Shown piece after piece: positions 63,233 to 64,000 of a stretch of 64,000 bases of DNA (positions are counted from its first letter, which is position 1; each line of letters begins with the position of its first letter). The position numbers were made by a program, and so were the translations under genes. The notes under the pieces are model-generated. The model saw only the letters and a program-made list of their open reading frames with translations, did no database searches and had not been told where the DNA came from. Source of the DNA: Parascardovia denticolens DSM 10105 = JCM 12538 (GTDB lineage Bacteria > Actinomycetota > Actinomycetes > Actinomycetales > Bifidobacteriaceae); contig NZ_AP012333.1 of assembly GCF_001042675.1 (NCBI RefSeq), positions 558,001 to 622,000 on the forward strand. The letters run 5' to 3'.

Positions 63233-63820
63233 ATGCTCCAAGGAGATACCCGCCCATCCACCCGAGTCGCCCGCCGCGACGCCATCGAGCGCATCCTCAA
63301 TTCCCAGGATGTCAATTCCCAGCAGCAGCTCCAGGTCTTGCTGTCCCAGCAGGGGATCGACGTGACCCAGGCCACGTTGAGCCGTGACTTGGACGAGATG
63401 AAGGCCATCAAGATCCGCCATGACGACGGGTCCGTGGCTTACGCCCTGCCCACCCAGGACGAAATCAAGCGCTTCGCCCGGAAGTCGGAGTCCGAATCCG
63501 CTTACGCCCTCATCTCCGCCGGCAAGAAGGCCCTCGGCCCCGATAGCTTCAGCCGGAGCGAGCAGCGCCTGTCCCGCGTGATCAACGGCCTGGTCACCTC
63601 CGTGGATTTCGCCAACAACCTGATCGTGGTGAAGACCTCCGAAGGGGCCGCTGAATACGTGGGGTCCGCCATCGACCGCCAGATCCTGTCCGATATCCTC
63701 GGCACCATCGCCGGCGATGACACGGTCATGCTGGTGGCCCGCAACGAAGAGGCCGCCCGCAACCGCAGCCTGTGGATCCTGGCTTTGGCCTCAGGGGAAA
63801 ACGCCAGGAAGTTCAACTGA
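63233..63820 (+). CDS. argR: Arginine repressor ArgR
   Basis: 195 residues. An N-terminal winged helix (RRDAIERILNSQDVNSQQQLQVLLSQQGIDVTQATLSRDLDEMKAIKI; SR of the recognition helix) and C-terminal hexamerisation/arginine-binding domain (LVTSVDFANNLIVVKTSEGAAEYVGSAIDRQ ... ILGTIAGDDTVMLVARNEEAA) are complete. With arginine it represses arginine biosynthesis genes. AGGAGG precedes the ATG, behind an unstructured A-rich leader. No arg biosynthetic gene is visible between pheT and argR. The gene ends before a strong terminator. Confidence 0.96.
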   Translation: MLQGDTRPSTRVARRDAIERILNSQDVNSQQQLQVLLSQQGIDVTQATLSRDLDEMKAIKIRHDDGSVAYALPTQDEIKRFARKSESESAYALISAGKKALGPDSFSRSEQRLSRVINGLVTSVDFANNLIVVKTSEGAAEYVGSAIDRQILSDILGTIAGDDTVMLVARNEEAARNRSLWILALASGENARKFN

Positions 63821-63910
63821 TCCCTTCGATTCCTTTTCCCGTTCGGCCGGCTGGTTGATTGGGTCCTTGGTTCGGTTTTCCCATCGTAGAGCCGCTTGCG
63901 GTCGTTTGAT

Positions 63911-63945
63911 CCGGTCCTGCCTTCGCGCAGGGCCGGTTTTTCTTT
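63911..63945 (+). terminator. Terminator of argR
   Basis: CCGGTCCTGC (63911-63920) pairs with GCAGGGCCGG (63927-63936), with one G-U pair, followed by TTTTTCTTT. Confidence 0.9.
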
Positions 63946-64000
63946 AAGTAAAAAGAAGGGCTGAAAGGCCGGGGAGGGAGGAGGAAAGTAGGGGTCGGGT

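Overview
The window reads as a chromosome segment from a member of the Bifidobacteriaceae (Actinomycetota). The evidence is gene content and order. groEL stands alone without groES; a cold-shock gene is followed by a DUF3027 gene; hflX is followed by a 320-residue L-lactate dehydrogenase; an rRNA methyltransferase precedes pheS-pheT and argR; and there is a giant (about 1600 residue) acyl-CoA dehydratase activase. Assignment below family level is not possible from sequence reading alone. Coding regions are GC-rich, with several AT-richer accessory patches.

Layout. 0-13.5 kb is a stress and signalling core: flavin reductase-like protein, groEL under two tandem CIRCE operators, an orphan WXG100 protein, an OmpR-type two-component system, cold-shock protein, DUF3027 protein, tandem universal stress protein and clpC. 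13.6-23.3 kb has a MacB/FtsX-type ABC exporter, a secreted GH49 dextranase with glucodextranase-type accessory domains, a voltage-gated K+ channel, an alanine-type aminotransferase, a flavoprotein disulfide reductase and tRNA-Arg(CCT). 23.4-29.4 kb is an accessory stretch: a NUDIX gene broken by an in-frame amber, a self-regulated DUF2975/HTH pair, a nitroreductase, and a six-gene minus-strand operon resembling a type VII secretion LXG-effector locus. 29.4-45.7 kb is housekeeping: xseAB, the dehydratase activase, an HD phosphohydrolase, glnA, hrpA, an RsmC-like methyltransferase and ogt. 45.6-49.5 kb is a metal/redox operon (P1B ATPase, CopZ-like chaperone, Dps-like protein, CRP/FNR regulator) carrying two FNR-type palindromes. 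49.8-57 kb holds hflX, ldh, a DUF559 gene bracketed by two copies of a ~75-bp palindromic repeat, and a short zone of decay (frameshifted alpha/beta hydrolase, ASCH protein, doubly damaged alcohol dehydrogenase). 57-64 kb holds a SpoU methyltransferase, pheST, a small membrane protein and argR.

Most notable: (i) the LXG-like type VII locus, whose first gene runs into a UGA that a +1 shift would bypass, giving a longer protein ending exactly in an ATGA overlap with the next gene; (ii) the paired palindromic repeats around the DUF559 gene; (iii) the self-contained FNR-box metal operon; (iv) the double CIRCE at groEL; (v) the modular dextranase; and (vi) several probable leaderless genes with the -10 box 7-8 bases before the start codon. 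Four coding lesions in 64 kb could be real decay or residual sequencing errors; this needs checking against reads. Base composition statements are by eye, not computed.
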